A DNA stretch of 64,000 nucleotides from an uncultured Rhodospirillaceae bacterium. GTDB taxonomy: Bacteria; Pseudomonadota; Alphaproteobacteria; UBA8366. The notes beneath the pieces are model-generated. The model was not told the DNA's origin. It made no database searches and saw nothing but the letters and a program-made list of their open reading frames with translations. Location: NCBI GenBank assembly GCA_913043025.1, contig CAJWLM010000010.1, positions 1 to 64,000 on the forward strand, written 5' to 3'. The position numbers and the translations under genes are program-made. Position 1 is the first letter of the stretch. Each line of letters opens with the position of its first letter. Below are positions 18,597 through 27,524 of this stretch, in pieces.

Positions 18597-20348
18597 ACGC
18601 AAGCAGCTTGTTGAAGCAAGAATAAGGGGTCCGGAGGATACGGTTTTACATTCGTGCAAGAGATTGAAAAGAAATGGTGGCCGGGAAGAAATATTTTTGG
18701 TCGCCCATGCCGCAGCATCAGGATAATCATTGTACCACCATTGTTGGACTAAAACACCTGCATTTGTTGTATTCATGTCAACCAGTAGATGAGTAGGTCC
18801 ATGCAGATCTAAAAAATCAATTAAAGGTTTGGGAGAATTTCCGTATTGGGCGTGAATTAGACTCTTAGTTGCAGTTCGTAGATTATTTATGTAGGGCAAA
18901 GAATAGGGAATGGCATATTCCCGGGCACTCAACACACGCCGACTTGAAAAACTTGGTATATTGTCTGCTTCGATTGAGAGTGAGGCAATAAGAGAATCTT
19001 TTGGTAACTGTGCTATATATTCATATAGCTTAGGATGTTGCCCTGACACGTAGTTTGCATAGGGGCTTACCGATAATGGTAATGGCAATATGAAAAAAAT
19101 TAAAGCGGATAACATGGCAAGGACTCCAAATAATTTCGGAGCATACTTTCGTCCAGCAGCAATAAGAGGCGGGCCCAATAATAATGCTACCGCAATCCAC
19201 ATTGTTGCTCGAAGCGCATGTTGGGTGTAGCGAGAGGGCAAGTGCAGATCAAACAGCAAAACGTGTGCGGCAATAAACCAGAAGCTGCTAGATATTAGTA
19301 CCAAAGAAAAAAGCTGTTCTCGATTCTCAAATATACCTGGCTTTCTGTCAACTTTTCTGTGTGTAAAATACCGAAGCATGATTGGTACACTTATAGTGAA
19401 AACGAGAAGAATAGCAGCTAGGAATGGCGCAAAGCCTAACCCTTGCCGAAAAGCCTCACCGCAGCCCCACTCGACCGGCAAAAGGCCCGCCCTGGCACCG
19501 CAAATATAAGTTTCTATAAATCCGCTGAGGAAAAATGCAGATCTGCCTCCGACCTGAAAAGCCGGAAGCGCTGCTGCATCGGCAGCAGTAATTATGGAAC
19601 CATACCTGCTGGTGGTGAGAATAAAAGGTAATAGCCCTACGCCAATTGCGGCATTGCCAATCAACGTCGGCCATATTTGTTTTTCATTAATTCCAATACC
19701 TCTCTCGGAGTGTTTCCATCTAAATAATAACAATACAAGTACACCGGCACTTACAAGGGCTATAGATGGGTAAAACAAACTTTGTAGAAGGCAGCTGACA
19801 GCGGTCTGGAACCTTGAATTTAGAGAGATAGATAGCAAGAACCATAGTAGAAGAGGAACTGCGAATGCGCGTGGAGTGGCACTTAAAAGTGACTGGTCAA
19901 TGAGACTGAGGAAAAAACAAGTGAGCCAACTGCCTGCTATTGCAACTGCGGTGATCGGCCGTACAGAGTATGCAAGTTTATAGGCGAGGGCGGCTGTTAA
20001 AAGGAATAGCGGGGTGACTAATAATTTATTAGCAAGGAATGGGTGAATGCCAATTTTATCAAGCACGAAATGAAGTGCGGCGTAGCCTGGAGGTGTGACG
20101 GACTTAAAATATTCGGCTATAGGGTCTTTATTGAACAATTCTGGATCCCGCCATTGTTGCATCCAGAATAAAAACTGTCGTGCGTCATCCTGTATCGTAT
20201 ATGGCTGTTCAAAAGAAAGAATGAGTGTTTCGAGTGCAGGGACCAAAGCAAACGCCAGGGCTAAACAAAGACCAATGACATAGGAAGTAGTGTTTTTTTT
20301 ATCCTCGTGGAGAAGACATTTGTCGGCGAAACTAAGGAATGCTGTCAT
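18564..20348 (-). CDS. Polytopic membrane protein of unknown function, possibly GT-C-like glycosyltransferase
   Basis: 594 aa, many hydrophobic segments, early QDDARQFLFWMQQWRDPELF motif; adjacent to a GT2 and a flippase-like gene. Confidence 0.65.
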   Translation of the reverse strand: MTAFLSFADKCLLHEDKKNTTSYVIGLCLALAFALVPALETLILSFEQPYTIQDDARQFLFWMQQWRDPELFNKDPIAEYFKSVTPPGYAALHFVLDKIGIHPFLANKLLVTPLFLLTAALAYKLAYSVRPITAVAIAGSWLTCFFLSLIDQSLLSATPRAFAVPLLLWFLLSISLNSRFQTAVSCLLQSLFYPSIALVSAGVLVLLLFRWKHSERGIGINEKQIWPTLIGNAAIGVGLLPFILTTSRYGSIITAADAAALPAFQVGGRSAFFLSGFIETYICGARAGLLPVEWGCGEAFRQGLGFAPFLAAILLVFTISVPIMLRYFTHRKVDRKPGIFENREQLFSLVLISSSFWFIAAHVLLFDLHLPSRYTQHALRATMWIAVALLLGPPLIAAGRKYAPKLFGVLAMLSALIFFILPLPLSVSPYANYVSGQHPKLYEYIAQLPKDSLIASLSIEADNIPSFSSRRVLSAREYAIPYSLPYINNLRTATKSLIHAQYGNSPKPLIDFLDLHGPTHLLVDMNTTNAGVLVQQWWYNDYPDAAAWATKNISSRPPFLFNLLHECKTVSSGPLILASTSCLRSLSSKKINHK

Positions 20349-20351
20349 GAG

Positions 20352-21335
20352 CTAAGTACCCAATTTTACATCTTCTCTGATACGGCGAGCAGTCACAAGG
20401 TATTGACGAACGAACGGCAGGCCTATTAATGCGGGCAAGAAATATCGGAGTGTGCACAACAAACCCAGTGCTGCTGCAGTTGGTGCTCCTATGTAAGGTT
20501 GATAAAAAAAGATAATGGCTGCATCTCGTGTTCCAATCCCTGCCAGGGTGAAGGGGAGTAAGCCTAAAAAGATAGCCAGTGAAGCCATAGCTGCGTTATC
20601 AAGGAATGGAACGTTTGAATTCAGCGCTTTGACGAAAAGCCATATTTGAAAAAGATGCATCAACCATAGAAAAAGTGAGCCATTAATAACGATTGCAGCT
20701 TTAGGTTTGTTAGACCAAAAATCTGTTAATGTCCGACACCATGCACTCTGTAGCATCTCAATTTTTTTGCTCTTTTTATTAGGAATGAAATTAAGTGCAA
20801 TGTAAAAAATGCCATTTGCAAAGTGGAGTGATGTAACCATCATTCCGCCTAAGACCAATGCTAGAATGATTGCACAAGCCATGATGTAAAATAATGGACT
20901 GATGCCATTTGAGGTTAAAAGCATCCATAATAGGCCAATGGAACACCAAAAAGATAAAGCTAGAACATCCCATGTTTTCTCAAAAATTACTAAAGAAAGA
21001 GCATCTGCTGTGGGCATATGGCCTCGTTCTACCAGAGCATACGAGCGTGCAATATCACCAAGCTTGGATGGAAGCACAGCGTTAAGAACACTTGCCATGA
21101 GAGTGAGGTTTAGGCTTTGAAAAAAACTGAGCCTCGCATCTTTGGGGGCGAGAAAACATATTCTCCAAGCGCTCGCAGCAGTTAAGGGTCCAATCATAGC
21201 TATTGCAAGTCCAAACCATTGCCAATTCAAGCCGCTCATTGCTTGTCCTAGGAGGTTCAAGTCGATTTGGTAATATATGATCGCAAGGATAGTGAGGCTT
21301 ATAGATGTGGCAATTATTTTACGAATGTAAATCAT
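20352..21335 (-). CDS. Lysylphosphatidylglycerol synthase TM region/UPF0104-like (flippase-like domain) membrane protein
   Basis: LNAVLPSKLGDIARSYALVERGHMPTADALSLVIFEKTWDVLALS, LPFTLAGIGTRDAAIIFFYQPYIG; start set at MIYIRKI to reduce overlap. Confidence 0.82.
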   Translation of the reverse strand: MIYIRKIIATSISLTILAIIYYQIDLNLLGQAMSGLNWQWFGLAIAMIGPLTAASAWRICFLAPKDARLSFFQSLNLTLMASVLNAVLPSKLGDIARSYALVERGHMPTADALSLVIFEKTWDVLALSFWCSIGLLWMLLTSNGISPLFYIMACAIILALVLGGMMVTSLHFANGIFYIALNFIPNKKSKKIEMLQSAWCRTLTDFWSNKPKAAIVINGSLFLWLMHLFQIWLFVKALNSNVPFLDNAAMASLAIFLGLLPFTLAGIGTRDAAIIFFYQPYIGAPTAAALGLLCTLRYFLPALIGLPFVRQYLVTARRIREDVKLGT

Positions 21336-21345
21336 GATAGTTTCG

Positions 21346-22308
21346 CTAAGAGAGAGAGGTCTTATTGCTGTTATGGCGATGTCGACGTTGTGTAAACTGT
21401 ATATCTTCAAGCAATTTGCGATTCACCGCCTGCAAGTCACCTATCAGTCCAGCCATCCACAATAACATTCCTGTAAGTAAGAGAATTGCCGACAGTATTA
21501 AGCTAGGAGTGTGTGCACGTGTCGTGCCCTCCAACCAAAATATAAGATATCGCATGCCGAGAAGAAAGCCGAGGGCAAATGGGATAGATCCAAGAATCCC
21601 AAAACTCCTCAGTGGACGGTAATAAAGAAATATTCGAAAAATGGTTACGATCGAGCGCCATACATAGCTAGGAATGCTTTTGATTAATCGGGATTGGCGT
21701 AATTGCTTATTTGTGCGAATAGGTACAGAAGTGATGGTAATGCCGCGCTGCCCAGCTGCGATAATAGTTTCGAGAGTGTAAGTATACTCTGAAAATACGT
21801 TGATCTGCATCGCAGCTGCAGCAGAGAAGGCGCGAAATCCACTTGGCGCGTCATCAATGTTAGTGCCGCTAACAAGCCGGACCACCCAAGAGCCTATTCG
21901 CTGTAGATATTTTTTCATGGGTGAGAAATGACTAATGTTATCAATCGGGCGCGCGCCGACAACAATTTCTGCATTGCCGGAGATGATCGGTATCAGAAGG
22001 GTCTTTATGTCATCTGCGCAGTACTGGTTATCAGCATCAGTATTAACTATGAAATCCGCGCCTGCCTCGAGTGCTCCCTCAATTCCGGCCATAAATGCAC
22101 GGGCGAGGCCACGATTCTTAGAAAACCTTATAATGTGTTCAACGTTATGCTGGGCTGCAATCTCAGAAGTTTTGTCATGTGACCCGTCGTCTATAACAAG
22201 ACGTTCAATCACATCGATCCCCTCAATGGATGTAGGCAACGCAGCTAAAGTAATGGGAAGGGTATCCTCCTCATTGTAGCACGGTATTTGAATTATAAGT
22301 TTTGTCAT
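21346..22308 (-). CDS. Glycosyltransferase family 2 (polyprenyl-phosphate sugar transferase-like)
   Basis: IQIPCYNEEDTLPITLAALP, RLVIDDGSHDKTSEIA, FIVNTDADNQY; C-terminal TM segments. Confidence 0.9.
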   Translation of the reverse strand: MTKLIIQIPCYNEEDTLPITLAALPTSIEGIDVIERLVIDDGSHDKTSEIAAQHNVEHIIRFSKNRGLARAFMAGIEGALEAGADFIVNTDADNQYCADDIKTLLIPIISGNAEIVVGARPIDNISHFSPMKKYLQRIGSWVVRLVSGTNIDDAPSGFRAFSAAAAMQINVFSEYTYTLETIIAAGQRGITITSVPIRTNKQLRQSRLIKSIPSYVWRSIVTIFRIFLYYRPLRSFGILGSIPFALGFLLGMRYLIFWLEGTTRAHTPSLILSAILLLTGMLLWMAGLIGDLQAVNRKLLEDIQFTQRRHRHNSNKTSLS

Positions 22309-22346
22309 GCTGCCTTCAACACACTGTATACAAAGATCCTGGTAGT

Positions 22347-23540
22347 CTAAACCTGTTTCCGCTCGATCGACAATAATCTAAGGCCTGTCAGAATTGCTGG
22401 CACTGCGAATAGGCTGAATGCGATATGATAACTGTCTCCTGATAAGGAGAGAAGGATTAGGAACAAGGGCGTGGTAGCAATACATCCGGCATAGGTCATA
22501 ATGAGCGATATTCCCAAGATATGTGAAGCTAAACCTGAAGGCGCTCGTGCAGCAGTTTCCGCAATATACACACCGTTCCAACCAGCCGCTGTTGATGCAA
22601 GAGCAAAAGAGGTTATCGTAATACCGTAAACTGGCCAGTCCGGCGTGAATTGAGCAGTAATAAGACTGGCGCCTCCCATAATGAAACCAAGCAAACCCAG
22701 CGTTTTTAAAGGCGATATAAGATTATCAGCAATTATGCCAAAAATTATGCGGGAGAAGAAACCGCCGGCGAAGGATAGTGCATAGATTATCCCAGCTGTT
22801 TTATGGTCACAGCCAACTTTTGTGACAAGAAATGTGACTAGATAAGAAGTGGTTGCTATTTGTAGCAACACAAAAGCAAACGAGGATATTGATAGCCAGC
22901 GAAGACTTTGGTCAGCAAAAATGATGCGGACACCAGAAACAAAACTTTTGAGGTTAAAGGTAATATGATCAGCGGTGTCGCGGCCAGTGTCCCAAGTCTT
23001 TTGTAAAGGCTGGAAAATAAGTGCAACCGCCCCCGTCAAAATTGAAATAATAAAGAAAGCATTCTGCCACCCGATAGCTATTGCGAGTAGCACCAATAAA
23101 CCTGCAATAAGGTTGCCTGCTGGAACAGCGGCTTGTTTGAGTGAAAAGACAAAACTTCTAATTGATTCTGGTGAATATCGTAAAAGTATGTCTGACGCGG
23201 CCGGCGTTGCTAGACCGAGCCCGGTCCCTATACAAATAGCACCTAAAGATCTTACCTCACCATTGAAACTGCAACACAGCGCTACACCTACGGCGCAACA
23301 AAAAACACAAACTTGCATCATCCTCATGGGGCCGAACTTTGCTGTGCAAGGTCCGGAAAATGGAACCGTGATCATAGAAGTTAGATAAAGAAGAAAAACG
23401 AAAGTGCCAATGTCATTGGCATTTAGGCCCATTTCGGGAGCCATCACCGGCACGATAAATACAGCTAGTGCTATTAGGGTATGCATGCAGAGCATAACAC
23501 TTACAGGCAGAGCAACATCTCTTTTGCGGGGAATATTCAT
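22347..23540 (-). CDS. MFS transporter
   Basis: 12-TM-like profile; GTGLGLATPAASDILLRYSPE, SLKQAAVPAGNLIAGLL; start set at MNIPRKR. Confidence 0.82.
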   Translation of the reverse strand: MNIPRKRDVALPVSVMLCMHTLIALAVFIVPVMAPEMGLNANDIGTFVFLLYLTSMITVPFSGPCTAKFGPMRMMQVCVFCCAVGVALCCSFNGEVRSLGAICIGTGLGLATPAASDILLRYSPESIRSFVFSLKQAAVPAGNLIAGLLVLLAIAIGWQNAFFIISILTGAVALIFQPLQKTWDTGRDTADHITFNLKSFVSGVRIIFADQSLRWLSISSFAFVLLQIATTSYLVTFLVTKVGCDHKTAGIIYALSFAGGFFSRIIFGIIADNLISPLKTLGLLGFIMGGASLITAQFTPDWPVYGITITSFALASTAAGWNGVYIAETAARAPSGLASHILGISLIMTYAGCIATTPLFLILLSLSGDSYHIAFSLFAVPAILTGLRLLSIERKQV

Positions 23541-23673
23541 AGGCCCTAATCGACCAATAGATAATAAACGCAAGGCATACGAGGCAACCGAAGTTTTGTC
23601 CAGCTATTGTTCAATTATTATTGCTCTGGCAAACTCCTATACTGAGTACAACATCTAGAAAGAGACTTCATCG

Positions 23674-24558
23674 ATGCCTTATCGCAGTTTTTTGTTCGCC
23701 CCCGGGAATCATTCACGCAAAGTGGAAAAAGTTTTTAATTGCGGAGCTGATGCTGTGATCCTTGATCTTGAGGATGCCGTCGCACTTGCAGAAAAAAAAG
23801 CAACTCGGTCTCTTGTTGTGGATGCACTCAAAAACACGCGATCAGGCAAAGGTTATGTCAGGGTTAATGGGTTCGAAACTAAATTTTGTTATGATGACAT
23901 TGTCGAAATTGTGGGGCCATGGCTAGATGGGATCGTGCTGCCTATGGTGGAGCGGCCTGGTCAATTGGAAACCATAAGTTGGTTGTTATCTAACTTAGAG
24001 GCTGGCGCCGGAATGAAGAAAAGCACTTTAGACCTGATACCCATAATAGAGACGGGTAAAGGTATTGCAATGTTAGATGAAATTGCTTCAGCAAAAGTGG
24101 ACGGACGCGTACGGCGAATGGCTTTTGGCGCTGGAGATTACACCAACGATTTAAATATTCAGTGGAGCCTGGGTGAGGATGAATTAAGAGATGCTCGCGC
24201 CAGAATGGTATTGCAATCTCGTGCGCACGACTTGGAGCCCCCAATCGACACCGTTTGGATCCACATTAAAGATGCCGATAACTTTGAAAAATCGTCGCTA
24301 AATGCGCAAAAACTTGGATTTCAGGGTAAAATGTGTATTTATCCAACGCAGGTGGATGTCGTAAATAGAGTTTTTACCCCATCAAATGCCGATGTTATTT
24401 TTGCAAGAAAAGTTGTAGCGGCGTTTGAGGCGGCCGAGAAATTAGGTTCATCATCAATTCAGCTTGATGGTTATTTTATAGATTATCCAATTGTTGCTAA
24501 AGCTCGCCGAACACTGGAAAACATGGTTGATATCCAAAACCAAATCAAAACTGACTAA
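23674..24558 (+). CDS. HpcH/HpaI (CitE-like) CoA ester lyase
   Basis: RSFLFAPGNHSRKVEKVFNCGADAVILDLEDAVA; IPIIETGKGI; GKMCIYPTQVDVVN. Confidence 0.92.
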   Translation: MPYRSFLFAPGNHSRKVEKVFNCGADAVILDLEDAVALAEKKATRSLVVDALKNTRSGKGYVRVNGFETKFCYDDIVEIVGPWLDGIVLPMVERPGQLETISWLLSNLEAGAGMKKSTLDLIPIIETGKGIAMLDEIASAKVDGRVRRMAFGAGDYTNDLNIQWSLGEDELRDARARMVLQSRAHDLEPPIDTVWIHIKDADNFEKSSLNAQKLGFQGKMCIYPTQVDVVNRVFTPSNADVIFARKVVAAFEAAEKLGSSSIQLDGYFIDYPIVAKARRTLENMVDIQNQIKTD

Positions 24559-24592
24559 TTGAGGATACAAATTAAGTTAACGGAACGATTTA

Positions 24593-24985
24593 ATGAGCAC
24601 GCAATTTTTGCATGGTATGATGGGTTTACTTGTAATTTTTTCATATATTATTGCAGTTATATTTGCAAAAAAGCCTCTAGACAAAAAAAAATTTAAAAAA
24701 TACTTTAAATTATTCATTATATCAATATTTATACTTATGGTGTGTGTATTTTTAACTCCAGGCGAAGATAATTACATATATCGAGAATTGCTAATAAGCG
24801 TAATAATAAGCGTAGGGGGCTGTGTGCTGCACATCAGCGCTAGGCGATATATGGAAATAGGAGGCAATCGTTGGAATTGCTTTGTGCCTTACATACATTT
24901 TTCCGAATTCATCCGGTTATGGTGGGAATGCCCTGGTCCGAAACGTTCAAAAGTAAAAGATAAAACTGATGAAACAAGGGTGTAA
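24593..24985 (+). CDS. Hypothetical membrane protein
   Basis: 130-aa ORF with about 3 hydrophobic segments. Confidence 0.5.
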   Translation: MSTQFLHGMMGLLVIFSYIIAVIFAKKPLDKKKFKKYFKLFIISIFILMVCVFLTPGEDNYIYRELLISVIISVGGCVLHISARRYMEIGGNRWNCFVPYIHFSEFIRLWWECPGPKRSKVKDKTDETRV

Positions 24986-25020
24986 ATCAGCTATCAAAAT
25001 TTTCAGTACGTTAGAATTTT

Positions 25021-25356
25021 CTATTCGGTTTTTTTATCTATTTTTTTTATACCAGTCGAAGTTATTAATAAAATCACTTTCCTCGTTATGCGATCGCGGG
25101 CTATCCAACCCATCTCGTCTGAGCCCATTGAGAGTGGCGATTGTCCGCAAAACTGCACAACCGTACCTTTAAACGTCTTTACTGATTTTACAACCGGCCC
25201 GACGTCCGGGTGATCAAAAATAACGATGTCATCAACATGCAATTGATCGTCAGGTAGAAGAGCTTTAGCGACCACATAATCGCCTTCATTGAGAAGTGGC
25301 GACATACTCTTGCCAGCAACACGAAATATGCGCCACGGAAAGTAATTATAGAACAG
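25021..25356 (-). CDS. sodX: Nickel-type superoxide dismutase maturation protease-like (S24/S26 signal-peptidase fold); start codon uncertain
   Basis: Frame reads LFYNYFPWRIFRVAGKSMSPLLNEGDYVVAKALLPDDQLHVDDIVIFDHPDVGPVVKSV; the likely catalytic Ser (GKSM) is upstream of the ATG at 25305; immediately downstream of sodN. Confidence 0.75.
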   Translation of the reverse strand: MFYNYFPWRIFRVAGKSMSPLLNEGDYVVAKALLPDDQLHVDDIVIFDHPDVGPVVKSVKTFKGTVVQFCGQSPLSMGSDEMGWIARDRITRKVILLITSTGIKKIDKKTE

Positions 25357-25846
25357 GATATACCGTAGGAAGTTCGGGCGGGTAAGGACAAGTCTTTTTC
25401 ACTGTCTCTACGTTTTTAGTGGCCCAAAAAATTTCAGCAAATCTGTTAACCAAGTCTAGCAATTCTTCACCATCGCTGCGTTTAGTGCCTTGTTTGCAAG
25501 CGCTGGCCTTCATCATTATCTTATGAGCTAATTCATGTATCTCGGGAAATGCTTCCATTTGCGGGCTCTTGAAGTAGTCACCCCAGATTATGCGCACCTC
25601 ATGCTTAACCTTTTCAGCTTCCTCTTCTTTCCGAAAAATACTCCGCGCAATAGTGTTTTGATCCTCTATGGATGGAGTGTCGTTTTTACCTGCGGCTTCA
25701 GCAATAATATCCATTAGTCGGATAACCGACAGTGTAGCGATTAATGAAGTTGAGGGATCGTAAATTTTGCAAGGAATATCACAGTGCGCGTTTACAGTAG
25801 ACACTTTACCCAAGGATTCAAGAGATTGCGCTAAGCGAAAAAGCAT
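25346..25846 (-). CDS. sodN: Superoxide dismutase, Ni-type, precursor
   Basis: Ni-hook-like HCDIPCKIYDP after a ~20-aa propeptide; about 166 aa. Confidence 0.9.
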   Translation of the reverse strand: MLFRLAQSLESLGKVSTVNAHCDIPCKIYDPSTSLIATLSVIRLMDIIAEAAGKNDTPSIEDQNTIARSIFRKEEEAEKVKHEVRIIWGDYFKSPQMEAFPEIHELAHKIMMKASACKQGTKRSDGEELLDLVNRFAEIFWATKNVETVKKTCPYPPELPTVYPVL

Positions 25847-25902
25847 TTTGTGTACCTTTCGGATTAAACTTCAAAAAAATTATTGACCGCCAAATGGCTT
25901 TT

Positions 25903-26283
25903 CTATTTCTGCTGCTCGTTTAAAGTACGGAAGTATTTAGCAATGTCAGTTGCGACCCGAAGAACGCCAAACGTAATTGCTATACTAGCGACAATAACCC
26001 CTCCCACAAAAGATAGACTATAAAGTGAGGCTACACCAACGTGTGCAAGCCCAATAAATATTCCGGCCACGCCGGGTACAATATATATGTAGGCTTGAGA
26101 GCTAGAAAGTGAAGCTGCCAAGGCACCCATCAATGCAATAGCAACAAAACTAAGAAAATGTTCTGGAGTAGTTATAGCGTGCAAGAAACCCGATCCTCCA
26201 CTAGCTAATTCATGGGCAAGAGGGGATGAGAGGGGGATAAAAGTTAAAATGAAGAGTAAAGCACCTTTTTTGATATAGCTCAT
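25903..26283 (-). CDS. HupE/UreJ-like nickel permease
   Basis: Signal-like N-terminus, then HELASGGSGFLHAITTPEHFLSFVAIALMGA; adjacent to sodN. Confidence 0.72.
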   Translation of the reverse strand: MSYIKKGALLFILTFIPLSSPLAHELASGGSGFLHAITTPEHFLSFVAIALMGALAASLSSSQAYIYIVPGVAGIFIGLAHVGVASLYSLSFVGGVIVASIAITFGVLRVATDIAKYFRTLNEQQK

Positions 26284-26360
26284 TATGACCCTTTTAAATT
26301 AAGCATTTTTGAGGAACTTTGTATCAAAGTCCGCAATGCTTTGGTGAATTTTTGTTAATT

Positions 26361-26447
26361 CGTATTTTTTACAATACGTACATGTATATTTGGTATGGTT
26401 TCTATACGCAATACATACCGAAAATATTTAATGGGAAAATTCCCATT
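26361..26447. promoter_or_regulatory. Candidate operator region with two inverted repeats upstream of the HupE-SodN-SodX cassette
   Basis: CGTATT-TTTTAC-AATACG at 26361-26378 and AATGGGAA-AA-TTCCCATT at 26430-26447, in a divergent intergenic region. Confidence 0.35.
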
Positions 26448-26625
26448 CTTTATCTTCCACCCTTTCTTTTACCTCTGTGACCGCGCATAATGTTACAACC
26501 GCAGGACACAAACCTTAACGAACTATTGATAAATAGTTGGCTCGGTTGGTGTTGTGAAGGAAACTAGCCTTTGAGCAAGGGCCAAAAGAAATAAAAAGTA
26601 ACAACTTAATATTAAGGGAGTTGAA

Positions 26626-27486
26626 ATGGCGCAAGACGTCTTAATCGAGGTCGATGATTTACATGTTAATTTTCCGACGATTGGCAAACATGTTGAGGCC
26701 GTCCGTGGCATAAGCTTTGAAATAAAAAAGGGCGAAACGTTAGGCGTTGTTGGCGAATCAGGGTCAGGCAAGTCAGTGAGCGCCATGTCCATGTTACGCT
26801 TGAATGACATGGCAGGAGCATATGTCCCGAAAGGTGAAATACGGCTTAATAGCGGGAGGTTAGGTAAAACAGAACTAACTCAGGCCGATCCAGAGACGAT
26901 GAGTTCTGTTCGAGGACGGGAGATAGGAATGATCTTTCAAGAGCCTATGACCTGCCTAAACCCTGTGCTTGATATTCGCACACAATTGACGGAGGGGCTT
27001 CACCAGCATTTAGGTTTGACTGAAAAAGAGGCTGAAGATCGTATACTTGCACTTTTACAGAAAGTGCGCATTCCAGATCCGGAGAGTAAGCTTAATCAAT
27101 ACCCGCATAACCTCTCCGGCGGTATGCGTCAGCGAGTTATGATAGCCATGGCGCTGGCGTGCAGTCCAGCATTGTTAATCGCAGATGAACCGACTACAGC
27201 CCTCGATGTTACCATTCAGGCTCAAATCCTCGATCTGATAAAGGATATACAAGAAGAATTTGACATGTCGGTACTGTTTATCACTCACGATATGGCAGTT
27301 ATCGCGGAAATGGCTGATCGAGTTGTTGTGATGTTCAACGGCAAAATAGTTGAACACGGGGATGTTGAGCAAATATTCCACGATCCAAAACACGATTATA
27401 CCAAAAAACTTATAGGAGCAGTTCCTAGAATCGGAAGTATGAATGGAAAGACTGAACCAGAAAAATTTCCTGCAGTTGTTGGCTAA
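26626..27486 (+). CDS. Oligo/dipeptide-type ABC transporter ATP-binding protein (DppD/OppD-like)
   Basis: Walker A GESGSGKS, LSGGMRQRVMIAMALACSPALLIADEPTTALDVT. Confidence 0.92.
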   Translation: MAQDVLIEVDDLHVNFPTIGKHVEAVRGISFEIKKGETLGVVGESGSGKSVSAMSMLRLNDMAGAYVPKGEIRLNSGRLGKTELTQADPETMSSVRGREIGMIFQEPMTCLNPVLDIRTQLTEGLHQHLGLTEKEAEDRILALLQKVRIPDPESKLNQYPHNLSGGMRQRVMIAMALACSPALLIADEPTTALDVTIQAQILDLIKDIQEEFDMSVLFITHDMAVIAEMADRVVVMFNGKIVEHGDVEQIFHDPKHDYTKKLIGAVPRIGSMNGKTEPEKFPAVVG

Positions 27487-27524
27487 CCGATTTTTTGGGC
27501 ATTACGAAGGCAAGGGAGGTGGAT

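Noticed and set aside
25188-25391. 67-aa - strand ORF (MSLPARTSYGISC...) overlapping the sodX region
   Set aside because: A different frame from the SodX motif frame (FRVAGKSMSPLLNEGDYVVAK), and its sequence is not protease-like; it only looks like the missing sodX start.
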